Assembly (NCBI GenBank): GCA_031216915.1
Contig: CM062289.1
Coordinates: forward strand, 449,444,866 to 449,508,865
Reading direction: 5' to 3'
DNA from: Pictodentalium vernedei
Lineage: Eukaryota; Mollusca; Scaphopoda; Dentaliida; Dentaliidae
Length of the DNA: 64,000 bases
The notes under the pieces: generated by a model
The model's input: only the letters and a program-made list of their open reading frames with translations
Databases searched by the model: none
What the model was told of the DNA's origin: nothing
Program-made: the position numbers and the translations under genes
In this document: positions 31,393 through 42,250 of the stretch, in pieces
How the letters are laid out: each line of letters opens with the position of its first letter
How positions within the stretch are numbered: position 1 is the stretch's first letter

Positions 31393-31799
31393 ATAATTTT
31401 GAAATTTTTGCCTATACATTTATCACACCGTCCGCCAGTTAACGGACCTCATGCCAGTAATTATACAGGCAACTTACGCAACACCAATTATCGATAGTTA
31501 AATATATGGTATTCCGTTCAGTAATATACACTTGTCGTTGGACTCCCACAGCGAAGGATCTGGCTCCTTTTAACACCAATTTTCCATTTTTTTCACATCG
31601 GGCCGAATCAGGGTAGGCCCCGTGCGTTAAGTGTCCCACTACCACGGGCAAATTCTGCCCAGGGACCTCCGCGGTCCCGCCGCCACTAGGGAAATATTTC
31701 AAGAGTTTTTGTGCATTTGTAAGCAAATATCCAGGCATTTTGGTTAGTCTAATTCAGACACAACGGCAAGTAAGGATCCACTGTATTATGATCGGAAGT
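31393..31799. other. Unassigned, one 99-codon minus-strand frame
   Basis: The minus-strand frame 31439-31738 starts MPGYLLTNAQKLLKYFPSGG and is not a low-complexity artefact. Upstream of it (about 31770-31786) the minus strand has CAGTGGATCCTTACTTGCC, resembling a pogo-type terminus. I recognise no protein family. It may be a fragment of a DNA transposon or chance. Confidence 0.2.
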
Positions 31800-32015
31800 C
31801 AATACTATAAAACCTTTCCAATTGTATTTTCTAGAATTCTATTTTCTAGTTATGACTTTAAATGGGTTAAAATGAACCATTAGCATTTTCAAAGATCTGA
31901 CAATTTGCCAGTTGGCAAATTGCCATATCTTTTACAATGCTAATGATTCGTTTTAGTCAATTATATTAATAGATAAAAATACCATTCTAGAAAATACAAA
32001 CGTTTTATAGTATTG
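31800..32015 (+). mobile_element. CAATACTATA MITE (family B), copy 2
   Basis: CAATACTATAAAACCTTTCC and CGTTTTATAGTATTG ends, TTCTAGAA sub-terminal blocks, and the core hairpin AATTTGCCAGTTGGCAAATT. It aligns end to end with 11874-12097. Confidence 0.88.
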
Positions 32016-33680
32016 CCAGGGACAGATCCAGAGCCGATGTGACACCTGTTACGGATATGGGCGCTCAAACTCTGGAGCCCAAAATGTCCCCAACTTCACG
32101 CAGGAAAATATCATTTAACTTTGAAATCTACCAGATTGAAGCAATTATTTCCAATATTTAGTGGAAAGCTATGTTCACAAGCAGCTGATAAAAAACATTT
32201 CAAGACAAATACAGTGGTATTATCATCTGTATTAAGACATGCCAGTTTATTTGGGGACATCCTCAAAAGAAAAACAGGTGCCTCCCCCCCCCCCCCACCC
32301 CAAAAAAAAAAAAAAAAAAAAATTCTGTATCAGTCTCTGATTGCCTCCGGATGGGATAAAAAAGCGCCTGTTTCAAATACTCTTGAGGTTTTTCCAATTT
32401 GAATCCTAGTTTTACTGCTTCTTCTTGTAGGTGCCCGTCGTCATTATTAGTTCTCGATTTGAAGTGAAGAAGGTTTCTTAGTTTTTCAGTGCCAAGCCAA
32501 ATTCCTATTTAAATGTAAATTACGCAATATATTTAATATGAAACGCCAGAAATATGAATATATTAAACGTCAAGCTTTGAGTGCATGGCCATACAGGGCG
32601 AAAAGTCGTTACAACCCTGTCAACGCAGATTAGTTTCACTGGCACACTCCGTGTTTTTTAGCTTGTTTATCTGTTGCGTTGTTTGAGTCGAGAAGGCTCT
32701 AAGCTGTACCACATGCGTTGGGGAAACACGACCATACTATATATGGCCGAAACTCTGCAAAACTTTGAAAAAGAGACACCACATAATTTGGTGACAACTG
32801 CATTTGCCATCGCTATTTGATGGGATTTAAACGCCTGGTGTCTTTTGAGTTATAGTATGCGACTAGTGATTTTATACACGGTCTCCCTGCTAGGTCAGTA
32901 AAACGTTTCGCACCTAACAATATAATTTGCTATCCATGATCCACTGGGTAGACACTGCGGTCCATGAGATGCAAATATGTTTGATTGTTCAATTGTCTTC
33001 TCGTCAAGAAGGCAGGGGTTGGGCTTGATGTCCACCCGCTAGGTGGGCGATTGATGCCAAAATTAGCATGTTTGTGCTCTTTTTAAGTATAAATGCTGTT
33101 GTTGACATCCTACATTTCGCAAACCCTTCCTCACACAACCTCCTGGATCTGATTGACTCTGGGATTCGTATTTTGTTTTCAAGTTTTTATTCATGATTCC
33201 ATTCACCATTGACGCAGCCACTTTAATGGTAAAAGTTAATAGCAAATTGTTAAATCAACGCATGCATAATTCAGTATAAAAACATGACTGCAAAATCCCG
33301 AACACAATTCTCTCTGTCACCACGCCCACTATCTCAACCCCGCCAATTCTTGTATTGTCACATTACAAAATTATTTTGTCCGTGCTTTTGGATACGGTGT
33401 TCAAAATTGTATACGGAAGTTTTTATTCGACGTTACAATGTAATGAACGCAAGTTCGGGTCCGCCGAGCGATAAAACTATTTATTACATGCCTGTTCTAT
33501 GAAATCCCTATATACAGCAACACTAAACCATGCGGAAAATGAAAACATGTTCCGCACGTATGTGCGGAGCGGAAATCGTTGACGGACTATTTTTAAATAG
33601 AAGAGAAATTTCACTGGAATTTTCTACAAATCGTCGCGCGCCGCAATTACAGTTTGAATCGCTAGCGATAGCTAAAAATC
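32016..33680. other. Unassigned, one hAT-like terminus
   Basis: CCAGGGACAGATCCAGAGCC at about 32016 looks like a hAT terminus, and a mixed C and A run follows at 32284-32322, but I cannot find the other end. The remainder, including frames of 60-93 codons, is unremarkable. Confidence 0.35.
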
Positions 33681-33757
33681 GTCCCATGAGTTCCAATGTG
33701 TTCTATGTGCCTGTAGGCTGCCAGTATGCACATAGAACACATTGGAACTCATGGGAC
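33681..33757. repeat. Hairpin, perfect 30-bp arms
   Basis: GTCCCATGAGTTCCAATGTG with ten more bases, and its exact inverse after a 17-base loop. The stem resembles the apex region of other hairpins (TTCCAATG and CATTGGAA). The 86-codon frame at 33530 crosses it and is not accepted. Confidence 0.92.
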
Positions 33758-34378
33758 GGAATAATAAAATGGGTTCCCCTAGCAAATTAGGCTGGTGATA
33801 AAATGCGTTCTTTTTGTTGATAGTTGTCAAAAAGAATTGCTGTGTGTCCTTCTAATATTTTATAGACGTGAAGGCGTATAATAAACACAGAACGCGTGTG
33901 TGGATGGGTTAATCGAGATGGCACCTGTGCCACCGAAGAAGAACAAAACTCGAGGCCTGTGGACTCTCATCCTTTCATTCCGCGCTGGCACTCGTGCCAT
34001 ATTGATTAACGCATTCACATACTCGTGTCGTTCAGTGTATATTCAGTTATTGGTGTTCTGTGGAAATTACCAATATCTTTCATAAAGACATTACGCTTCT
34101 TTATCGCCAACAAGAACTCATTGTCTAATTGATGAGATAAAATCAAGCACATTTTGAAGACTCTTTCAAGCCTTTTCAAGGACTTTTTAGATTGTTTTAG
34201 ACCACTTCACACTGGTTTTATATGGCTTTGGATAAACTTACGATTAACAGTATATATATCAGTTTTAAAAGACTGCTTTGGCGATTCCTTCATGAATCAA
34301 AAACAAACAAAGATGTTTGCTACAAAGAAGTGAATTTATCAGTCATGTAAAATATCCTAAACATTTCAGTGATTTGTA
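33758..34378. other. Possible small inverted-repeat element
   Basis: GTTAATCGAGATGGCACCTG at 33908 and GGCACTCGTGCCATATTGATTAAC-like sequence near 33985 (arms of about 20 bp, imperfect) bracket 100 bp. The rest is AT-rich with nothing I can support. Confidence 0.35.
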
Positions 34379-34382
34379 TTAA

Positions 34383-34505
34383 CTATTTACCTACCACGAA
34401 AGACAGACGACATTTGCAAATGAAATTCTTCAAGAACTATTTTTTTCATTTTTGAGACAAAACATAACTTATGACCCCTCTTTGGAACGAGCTCTACAAA
34501 GAGGG
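34383..34505 (+). mobile_element. TTAA MITE fragment, left half
   Basis: TTAA at 34379-34382, then TATTTACCTACCACGAAAGA and the arm TTATGACCCCTCTTTGGAAC, ending at the hairpin apex near 34500. As at 10505-10625, the copy breaks at the apex. Confidence 0.7.
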
Positions 34506-34708
34506 AAAATAAGACAAAAGATTGTAACTTGCAATCCACAGTGGCTTTTTTTTACACCGTGTTTAACCACGGAAAAAGAAGAATATACAAGAGCAAGCTA
34601 TACGGCTAAAAAAGTACCCTTTTTTAATCCATACCTTCTGCTCGGTTATGTTAGAACAAAAATAAAAATACAGGAAATTTAATATTTTTGTGCAATAAAA
34701 TATTACAG

Positions 34709-34761
34709 ATATGGATGTCATTGGAACTGGCTCATTGAGCCAGTTCCAATGACATCCATAT
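34709..34761. repeat. Hairpin, perfect 26-bp arms
   Basis: ATATGGATGTCATTGGAACT and its inverse. The same arm reappears in weaker form at about 57750 inside a TTAA MITE (ATATGGCTGTCATTGCAATC), so this is probably the core of a decayed element of that subfamily. Confidence 0.92.
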
Positions 34762-35395
34762 TTGTCTGGTTTTATTTAAGAAACTTGCAAAGTACAAATT
34801 TTCTGTCAGTTTTTGCCCACAATGTAGGTTAAAGTATTAAGTACACCAAAACTGTTAAACATCATGAAAATGTTTAAGATGTCATGTTAACAAACTATCT
34901 GGAAAATTAAATCAATAAAAAGATCACAAATTGACAATTGGCACTGCCATAAATATGCATGCCTGCTCTTTATTCTTTTAAATTTTTTAACCATGTTTTG
35001 TAAAAAATTGGAGCAAAATGTACAATTTTTTAAAGACAAAAAGTAGCCATAGTTTCAGTTAGGGGTGATAACTCTGAAAAAAATCAATGGACAACAAACT
35101 TCCTACAATGTGCATGCATATTTACTTCATATCTTTACTTTCCAGATTGTTTTGCAAAAAAAATCGAGTTTAAAATATCTGAGATGAGTTATGAGCATTC
35201 AAACAAAAATAAAATCGATAAAGATCTATTACTTGGAAACAAAATCACGAAAAAAATAAAATTCTCTAACTATACACATCTTCTCTTCATATGCTTATTT
35301 TCTACAAAAATCTACAATAGGTGGAGTTAGTATCCCAAAGAACACTGAAGCCGATTTTATTTTGCAAAATCCTAGATTTGTAGGAATACTTCGAG
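34762..35395. other. No gene seen
   Basis: Very AT-rich. Blocks such as CATATTTACTTCATATCTTTAC recur loosely, but I cannot define a repeat unit. Confidence 0.45.
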
Positions 35396-35401
35396 GTTTT
35401 T

Positions 35402-36015
35402 ATTTCTGTTGCACAGCATCGAATGCGAGAACGGTACAGCATCGAATGCGAGAACCGTACAGCATCGAATGCGAGAACGGTACAGCATCGAATGCGAGAA
35501 CGGTACAGCATCGAATGCGAGAACGGTACAGCGTCGAATGCGAGAACCGTACAGCGTCGAATGCGAGAACGGTACAGCATCGAATGCGAGAACGGTACAG
35601 CGTCGAATGCGAGAACGGTACAGCGTCGAATGCGAGAACGGTACAGCGTCGACAGCGAGAACGGTACAGCGTCGAATGCGAGAACGGTACAGCGTCGAAT
35701 GCGAGAACGGTACAGCGTTGAATGCGAGAACGGTACAGCGTCGAATGCGAGAGCGGTACAGCATCGAATGCGAGAACGGTACAGCGTCGAATGCGATAAC
35801 GGTACAGCGTCGAATGCGAGAACGGTACAGCGTCGAATGCGAGAACGGTACAGCGTCGAATGCGAGAACGGTACAGCATCGAATGCGAGAACGGTACAGC
35901 ATCGAATGCGAGAACGGTACAGCATCCAATGCCAGAACGGTGCAGCATCGAATGCGAGAACGGTGCAGCATCGAATGCGAGAACGGTACAGCATCGAATG
36001 CTGTGCAACAGAAAT
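35402..36015 (+). repeat. 23-bp minisatellite between 18-bp inverted flanks
   Basis: About 25.5 copies of TACAGC(A/G)TCGAATGCGAG plus AACGG fill 35413-36000. The array is bracketed by ATTTCTGTTGCACAGCAT (35402-35419) and its perfect inverse ATGCTGTGCAACAGAAAT (35998-36015). Since 23 is not a multiple of 3 and the unit has no stop in any frame, all six frames stay open for 119-248 codons, giving Arg-Thr-Val-Gln or Phe-Asp-Ala-Val type repeats. These should not be taken as proteins. A/G variation at the seventh base distinguishes unit types. Confidence 0.95.
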
Positions 36016-36025
36016 TAATCTTTGA

Positions 36026-36350
36026 AAATCCTTGAACAGCAAGGACATTCGAGGTTAATGCACACATTTCAAGTTCCTTAATAGGAAAAACAATTTTCAA
36101 TTTAAGGATCTTCCTGATTTTCGTAGATCACAATTAACCCTTGTCAGCGTATATCTCTTCTGATATGTAGGTTACGTTCCGTGGTTTAATAACAATACAC
36201 CTCAACACCTTTTCATTGGCAAGTATGAGATTTAGCAAAATGTGATGAGAATCTAGATGTTGTTTGATCGAGAAAAAAACAAACAAGATATGTCACTGGA
36301 GTAATATATGCCACCCCATAAAAAAATACTAAATGGAACTGGCCTTTATG
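36026..36350. other. No feature seen
   Basis: Ordinary AT-rich sequence to the right of the minisatellite. Confidence 0.5.
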
Positions 36351-37075
36351 ACTACGTGAAGTGTGATGATTCTACCCACAATTTCGGAGTTACGGCTGAG
36401 ACACGACATGTGGCCTTCAACATAAGTACTCAAGTTTGACCATGATCTTGAATATGCGCAACCAAGTATTATACGCCACACACATCTTGACTTCCCTTAA
36501 CATGTGTTTTAAGTTTGTTAACTCTAGTTTGATTCTTTTCTGTGTTGTGGATAGACACGAAGATCAACGGAATTTAAGGATTTTCAGGGTGATCTTGAAA
36601 TTTGACCTTAACCTTGAAGCTACTGGCACAGCTTTAAGTTACGAGCTCAGGTGTGGTGACAAATTCTCCTATTATTTATTTATTTATTTATTGGTGTTTA
36701 AGGTCACATATTTTTGCACAATGGCTAATCATGACCACAACATGAGTATCAACTCAAGACCAGGGGTGAACGTTAATAAGCCATGTTGCCCATTTTAGAG
36801 AGGAGTTGCACCTCCCAAGCATTGGTGACTGGGTCCTATTTTACTAGTAAAACAAAGCATGTTTACCGCAGTGAATAGGCACTGCTTCACTTCCTATTAT
36901 CCTTTAGAATTGTGTGAAGTATGATGACTGTATCCCCAACAGTTTCAGAGTTACAGCTAAGACATAAATTGTGACCTTGAACATATGACTCTAAATTCTG
37001 ACCTTGAAGATACACAAGCAAATGTTATACGCGACACATCTTCTGACTGCCGTTACATTTGTGTCGAAATTGAAA
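36351..37075 (+). repeat. Two diverged units rich in TGACCTTGA
   Basis: Unit 1 (about 36357-36520) and unit 2 (about 36913-37070) both run GTATGATGA or GTGTGATGATT, TTTC(G/A)GAGTTAC(G/A)GCT, ACCTTGAA and TTATACGC(G/C)ACACA. The remainder between them includes a SINE-like insertion (36676-36891). The 120-codon frame at 36436-36798 crosses unit and insertion and is not a gene. Confidence 0.6.
36676..36891 (-). mobile_element. SINE-like retroposon with unknown head
   Basis: A perfect 9-bp duplication TCCTATTAT lies at 36667-36675 and 36892-36900. On the minus strand the element ends (TAAA)n, after a TTAAACACCAATAAAT block like the 3' end of the other SINEs. The 5' part (AGTGAAGCAGTGCCTATTCA) matches neither the 5S nor the tRNA head, and the GTGTCCTTGG core is absent. 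It is 216 bp. Confidence 0.6.
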
Positions 37076-37121
37076 ATTGTAGTTATATTCGCTTCTGAGT
37101 AATGGTCGACCAAAGTTTTAA

Positions 37122-37363
37122 CCCTTTACCTAACGTACCGTCAAAACCGGACAGCGCTATTCTCAAAAATCGCCAATTAATTTTAATTATTTTTTCATTT
37201 TTTTCCTCTAAAACATAGGTTATGACCCCTCATTGGAACGAGCTCGTCGAGCTCGTTCCAATGAGGGGTCATAACCTATGTTTTTGAGACAAAAAAATGA
37301 AAATAATAGTTATTCAAGAATTTTTTTTGTAAGTGTCGTCTGCTTTTCATGTTAGGTAGAGGG
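37122..37363 (-). mobile_element. TTAA hairpin MITE
   Basis: TTAA at 37118-37121 and 37364-37367. An inverted, complete copy with a perfectly matched apex (CTCATTGGAACGAGCTCGTC and inverse). Among the best preserved in the window. Confidence 0.9.
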
Positions 37364-37367
37364 TTAA

Positions 37368-38152
37368 ATAAAAGTATGTTTCGTAATAACAGGGCTTTGA
37401 AAATCACCGTTAAAGTGTTAAATGCGACCTTGGCCTTGAGTCACGGATCCAAATTTGGTGTGTTGCACACCCGCCTGCTGTTTTAAGTGCGACCTTGACC
37501 TCGAAGTTACGAATCCAAATGTGGTGTGCAACACACCCGCCTGCCGTTCTTTATAATTATGTAAAACTGGATGATTGTAGCGTGTAGATGCAATATGTTT
37601 TGACTTATTGGCTCAGATACCCCCTCCCCCACACACGCAATCGGCCACCGTACCCACACGCACACTTCAATCACTAAATGCCATCCGATCTAAGGATACA
37701 GAACACTTCAGTCATGACAAACATGAATATGGGTTTATGCACGATACTGGTGAACAAGTTACGTAAAAAAAAGTACAAGCTTATGCCATCTTAATTAGAT
37801 TTCTGTTTGAAATAATATAAATGTTTACAGCAAGTTCATTCCAGTGTTTGTAAAATGGGCATGTAATGTGGCTAGCCGCTCAAACTATTTCTGTCTCGAT
37901 TTCCATTTCTACAAAATACCTAGATTTATTTCCATCCTGCAAGATTTGACATATGTTAGAAATAATCATGGAAAGTAGAAGAAAGTTGATTGAAATGCGA
38001 ATCATGTTTATGTACAGCGGATGTGGCTTATGAAAAAACATTAATTTGAAGATAATTTTAGATTTTGTCCTCCAGGGACCGCGGAATTGTCTGTCAAATG
38101 CAATTTTATTATTACCAAATCAAATTGATATCCTACGCATTAAAACTATTCA
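37368..38152. other. Short tandem pair, otherwise unassigned
   Basis: Two units at about 37411-37475 and 37476-37550 share GTGCGACCTTG or TGCGACCTTGGCCTTGA and GTGTGCAACACACCCGCCTGC. They belong to the TGACCTTGA-type repeats. The rest, up to 38152, shows nothing I can support. Confidence 0.45.
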
Positions 38153-38602
38153 TTAAATGGTTAAAAAGAATCCACTCGTATTCTCCGTTCCTTGTTCTTT
38201 GAAACTGTACAGATAGTATTTGGGGGGAGAGTCTACCCCGCCGCGATTCGGTGACTTGGTCCAGTCCCTCCGCACTGTGCGCGAAATTCGAACGAGTATA
38301 TAAACATGTATGTATATGTGTGCTTTTATATACAAGTCCAAGTAAACACAAGCGTTCCTAGATGGGCCCTTACGAGCGGGCGGCAAATTTTTCATTTCAG
38401 ATATTCCATAGTTCATACTTTGGAGTGGCGGGGTTTGCATTTGCATTGATTTGCATTCATCAAAACTTGGTCCAGAAAAGCTGGTGTTTGGAGCTTGCCC
38501 ACTACCTAATAAAACAAATTTAAACTTTTCGTCGAATGAAATATTGAGCCTAAAACATTTTTGATGAGTGGAGATCGGGTTACAGCCTACTAAAACAAGC
38601 AC
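38153..38602 (-). other. 149-codon open frame, unknown
   Basis: The minus-strand frame begins MLVLVGCNPISTHQKCFRLN and includes LLGSGQAPNTSFSGPSFDE. Its length is above what I expect by chance in this composition, but there is no recognisable domain. GGGCCCTTACGAGCGGGCGG at 38365 resembles a transposon terminus lying inside the frame, so it may be a fragment of a mobile element. No function is proposed. Confidence 0.2.
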
Positions 38603-39393
38603 TATTTATTTTACTTTATATTTGCCACAATCTTTACCTTCTCTTGGAAACTTAAACTTTGTATTATAAAGATGTTAAAATGTTCACCTATGTATGTCGT
38701 TCTTGTACATTTTTATTTATATTGTTACAGCATTATACAGGAGAAGAACGTAAATAAGTTGCTATAACTTGTGTTCCAATCCTTTTTGTCAGCTATCATC
38801 AAAGACAAATAAAATATGTTTAAACTAAACTAAGAATCCAAAACCTATATACTATGGGCTCTACCGATAAAGAGGCTATCTCCTCCTGATTCCACAAACT
38901 CTTCTGCGCTGAGGGGATTAAAATGAATTACTTCCGGTTGGCATGCGGAATTATTTGTTTCAGAGCGTGCGTTGGTTTCATTGTGATGCTATTGAATAGC
39001 GTTGTCAAAACTGTGACAATACAAATGAAAGCTCCTACCCCTGCTTGTGGAATTATCTGTCATAAGTACACCGACAAAGTTGTCAACGGTCACCTCGCTT
39101 TGTATGATGTGTAGTGTACAAGCCAATGTTGATGTTCATGTCACGTCGATTGCCATTCACATTTTTTCTAGGGGAGAACACACCGACACACTCCCTGGGT
39201 GGGTTGGTAGAGGGAGTTCTTCAGAGTTTTTCCCAAGGAAAACATTTAAAATGTGCTATCAAATAGCGGAGCAGTGAGAACAATACCACAAATGAAGTAC
39301 AGCCGCCGTGGACTGGTCACTTTCCACGGGTGAGCAATATTTTCCACGGATTTCAAACACTAATTACAGGAATACTCATCAAAAATGTAATTA
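38603..39393. other. Possible retroposon tail, then unassigned
   Basis: About 38640-38826 ends with AATAAAATATGTTTAAACTA, like the tail at 16209, suggesting the 3' end of a retroposon on the plus strand. From 39300 a block containing GGTCACTTTCCACGGGTGAG matches 9350-9420 in inverse. Two short plus-strand frames (38923 and 39047) are not recognisable. Confidence 0.35.
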
Positions 39394-39425
39394 ATGAAGC
39401 ACCGGGTACAACCCGGTGCTTCATT
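39394..39425. repeat. Hairpin, 15-bp arms
   Basis: AATGAAGCACCGGGT, a 2-4 base loop, and ACCCGGTGCTTCATT. It lies inside the dispersed element that the hAT at 39519 later entered. Confidence 0.85.
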
Positions 39426-39518
39426 ATTTACAATTTTGCTGATGATAATTTGTATTACTTAGTAAACGCATGGGTGGACATCACTACTCATGCATGGATT
39501 ACGACCAGTTCACGGCGA

Positions 39519-40289
39519 CAGAGATGTGGCGACAGAGGGGGTGTGGGGGTGTCTCCCCCCCCCCCCCCCCCCAGCTAGGAGTATTTTTTTCAATAGTTGG
39601 AAATTCCGAGGTCAAAAATCAAATTGTTGGAAATTCAATAAATTACCATTGTTCATGAAAAATATTGAAATTCCAACTAATGATGAGAAATTTTGATCTT
39701 TTATTTCCAACTGGAAACTTGAGTTTCAAATTTCCTACTCTAAAACTGACATGGCCTCAAAATTTCGACTCTGACATCAATCCTGTACATTTTCTGACCC
39801 AGACACATTATAAATGATGCTTTTTCCGTTTCAGGACTAGTGAAAATTTTCAGAAGAGTTCATAAGCATGCCACCAAAAAAGAAAATAAAAATAGAGTGT
39901 CTGGAGTGTGGGCGGTGTTTGACCAGAACAACGGGAAAACACACAACCAAAAACAACACTCAGATTTGCTAAAAGCGCACAGGATAGTCAAATATAAAAC
40001 AACTGGAGTTTCAAAAAATCCCATTACTCGATTTGTGAGCCAGAAGGTTTCTGAATCAGGCCAAATAACATCATCTGCAGCACAGTCTATATGTACGAGT
40101 ATCAGTGCTATAACTTAAAAATTACCCAAAACAACAACAGTAATATATATATACATATATATAGAATCACTTTAAAAGATATCACCCAACGCTGCAGTGC
40201 AACCACCTATCGAAACCACTCACACTTGGAGTTTTCACCGGTGGCACCCCCCCCCCCCCCCCAGCTTAAACCCTCTAGCCACATCCCTG
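39519..40289 (+). mobile_element. hAT element, complete ends, 8-bp target duplication
   Basis: CAGAGATGTGGCGACAGAGG at the left and CCTCTAGCCACATCCCTG at the right, with a perfect 8-bp duplication CACGGCGA at 39511-39518 and 40290-40297. Long C runs lie just inside both ends (about 39557-39574 and 40246-40262). The interior aligns in inverse to 6059-6575 and, unlike that copy, retains a coding remnant at 39868-40118. 771 bp is too short for a full transposase. Confidence 0.95.
39868..40118 (+). pseudogene. Remnant of an element-encoded protein, zinc-finger-like N-terminus
   Basis: From ATG at 39868 the frame reads MPPKKKIKIECLECGRC and is soon closed (stop near 39970). A neighbouring frame carries on with FDQNNGKTHNQKQHSDLLKA and VSQKVSESGQITSS to 40118. 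A basic start, a CxxC and spaced His residues suggest a small zinc finger such as the BED or C2H2 fingers at the N-terminus of many hAT transposases, with one frame change. The catalytic part is absent. The identity is inferred from position inside a hAT element; I did not match the sequence itself to a known family. Confidence 0.4.
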
Positions 40290-40392
40290 CACGGCGAGTG
40301 CACTGTACAATAACGCAAATACGCAAATACCAACTGGTAGTTGTTAGCCGAAGAACGACAACTCACTTACCAATAGACAGTGGCGGCGCTAC

Positions 40393-40423
<31 letters not shown>

Positions 40424-40763
40424 TTTGCCCCCCTCCCCCAACGAAGGCTTTGCCCCCCCCCCCAGTTGGCCCCCCAACCATCTCGCATGCATTTCCATCC
40501 ACCCTCATACACAAACACATTCAATCACTCTCTCTCACACACACACACACCCCTCTCTTTTTTTATTCCCAATAATTTCCCATACACACTTAGCCCAAAG
40601 CCTCAGGCTAGCTGATGAACACATCCAGGCAGTAGAGATTTAAAGACTCGGATGCAGATACTTATAAGTTATAATTAAGTTATGAGCCAACAAAGGCATG
40701 TCTATCCATATCCCTTGTCTAAAAAAATTCATGGATTTCGCATTATGACAGACGGGCATTATG

Positions 40764-40765
<2 letters not shown>

Positions 40766-40831
<66 letters not shown>
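40766..40831. repeat. CT microsatellite
   Basis: A pure (TC)33 run inside the hAT MITE; Ser-Leu and Arg-Glu frames arise from it. Confidence 0.98.
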
Positions 40832-40833
<2 letters not shown>

Positions 40834-40904
40834 GCACAGACCCACCAGACGCGGATCCAGGATTTTTTGAAAGGAGGACCGCTAATTACCATTACATTTA
40901 GTCG

Positions 40905-40979
40905 AAACTTGGACCCAAAGTCCGTAATATAATTTTTTGGTTACCAAAAAAGTATATTACGGACTTTGGGTCCAAGTTT
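40905..40979. repeat. Hairpin, about 34-bp arms
   Basis: AAACTTGGACCCAAAGTCCG and on, with its inverse, around TTTTTTGGTTACCAAAAAA. The AGTCCGTAATATA stem is shared with the hairpin at 51511-51550, so both come from one family of hairpin cores. Confidence 0.93.
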
Positions 40980-41107
40980 GGACTACCTCATAACAAAGTA
41001 ATGATATGATCCTTTACGTATTTGCCCCCTTCATGGGAGTCTGCCCCCCTAGTTGCCCCCCCCCCCCCCCCCACAAAAAAATTTCTGGCGCCGCCACTGC
41101 CGATAGA

Positions 41108-41590
41108 TGCTATAAAGAAACAAGACTATGAGCAAGGTAGTACTCTAAATAATATAGGGGGAGGGGGGTATCTGATATACTCACGTCCATTTTCTTGTAC
41201 ACCAGGTTAAAGCCACTGGAAGGAACTAGCATTAACAGCTTGTTTGTAGAAATAATGGTCATGATTACAATGCGATTACGCAGTTCGCATCTTCGAATTT
41301 GAAAAATGTAGGCGCGCAGTAAATCCCATCTTTGAAATTAGCTTGGCGAAAGTAAATATTGACAGGGGCGTTAAGTTTTAAAGGTGGTTCAGTTCATCTG
41401 CACGATAACATGTTTAATAAATGCGAAATAAGATGTTTACTACGATTGCGATCATAAAAGTGGACTGACAATTTCGGCCGGGTCGCGGTAAGATTGGGGG
41501 TTGTATAGACAAGAAAGCAAATTCGACACTTTGAAGGCATTGGGTTGCACTATATATAGTGAATTGTTATTGACGAGAATCGAGATTTAT
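41108..41590. other. No feature seen
   Basis: No supported feature between the hAT MITE and the 125-bp array. Confidence 0.5.
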
Positions 41591-41596
41591 TATATG

Positions 41597-42250
41597 TCGA
41601 TTTATTGGAGTATGAACGTGGGATGGACGTGTTAATTTGTATGAAGTGCGTAACACGCCCGCCCCACATGCATGTTCCCATAAATCGACAAACTAATTCA
41701 TTTCAATTGCTATAATTTAATTCAGTGCTTTCTTGTATTATAATGTACCCTTACGCCTAGCACGTCACACAAAACGTAACACGCGCATCCCACATCCATA
41801 CTCCAACAAAACGACAAACAATTCAATTCAATTGTTACAGTTTAATTCAGAGTGTTTGCTTGTATTAACATGTACCCTTACGCCTAGCACTTCATACAAA
41901 ACGTAACACGCCCATCCCACATTCATGCTCCGATAAAGCGACAAATAATTAAATTTATTGTAATTTAATTCAGAGTGTTTGCTTGTATTAAAATGCACCC
42001 TTACGCGTAGCACCTCATACAAAACTTAACCCGCCCATCCCACATTCATACTCTTGACAAAGCGACAAATAATTCAATTCAATTTTTATAATTTGAATCC
42101 GAGTGTTTGCTTGTATTGTAATGTACTCTAACGCCTCGCACTTCATACAAAACTTAACCCGCTCATTCCACATCCATACTCAAATGAAGCGACAAATTAT
42201 TCAAGTCAATTGTTATAATTTAATTTAGATTGTTTGTCTGTATTATAAGG
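41597..42250 (-). repeat. 125-bp tandem repeat, about 5 units, first unit partly inverted
   Basis: Units with CCCTTACGCCTAGCACTTCA or close variants start near 41748, 41873, 41996 and 42122. At the left edge, 41597-41648 reads the unit in the opposite direction (GTGGGATGGACGTGTTAATT is the inverse of AACACGCCCATCCCAC-type sequence), so the array begins with a head-to-head junction. Confidence 0.85.

Larger units (their letters stand above)
40378..41099 (+). mobile_element. hAT MITE, CAGTGGCGGCGC termini
   Basis: CAGTGGCGGCGCTA at the left and TGGCGCCGCCACTG at the right. The flanking 8-mers CCAATAGA (40370-40377) and CCGATAGA (41100-41107) match at 7 of 8. Poly-G at about 40395-40421 and poly-C blocks at 40455-40465 and 41058-41072 lie just inside the ends. 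The interior holds a CT microsatellite and a hairpin, the latter probably from a nested element beginning GACGCGGATCCAGGATTTTT at 40849. Confidence 0.9.

Noticed and set aside
33530-33790. 86-codon plus-strand frame
   Set aside because: About a third of it is a perfect hairpin read through, and the rest has no recognisable motif.
35302-36100. Six frames of 119-248 codons on both strands
   Set aside because: All come from the 23-bp minisatellite, whose unit lacks stops in every frame.
36436-36798. 120-codon plus-strand frame
   Set aside because: It crosses a dispersed repeat unit and the TCCTATTAT-flanked retroposon.
40091-40643. Pro- and His-rich frames of 87-174 codons
   Set aside because: They run over poly-C, poly-G and other simple sequence at the junction of two hAT elements.
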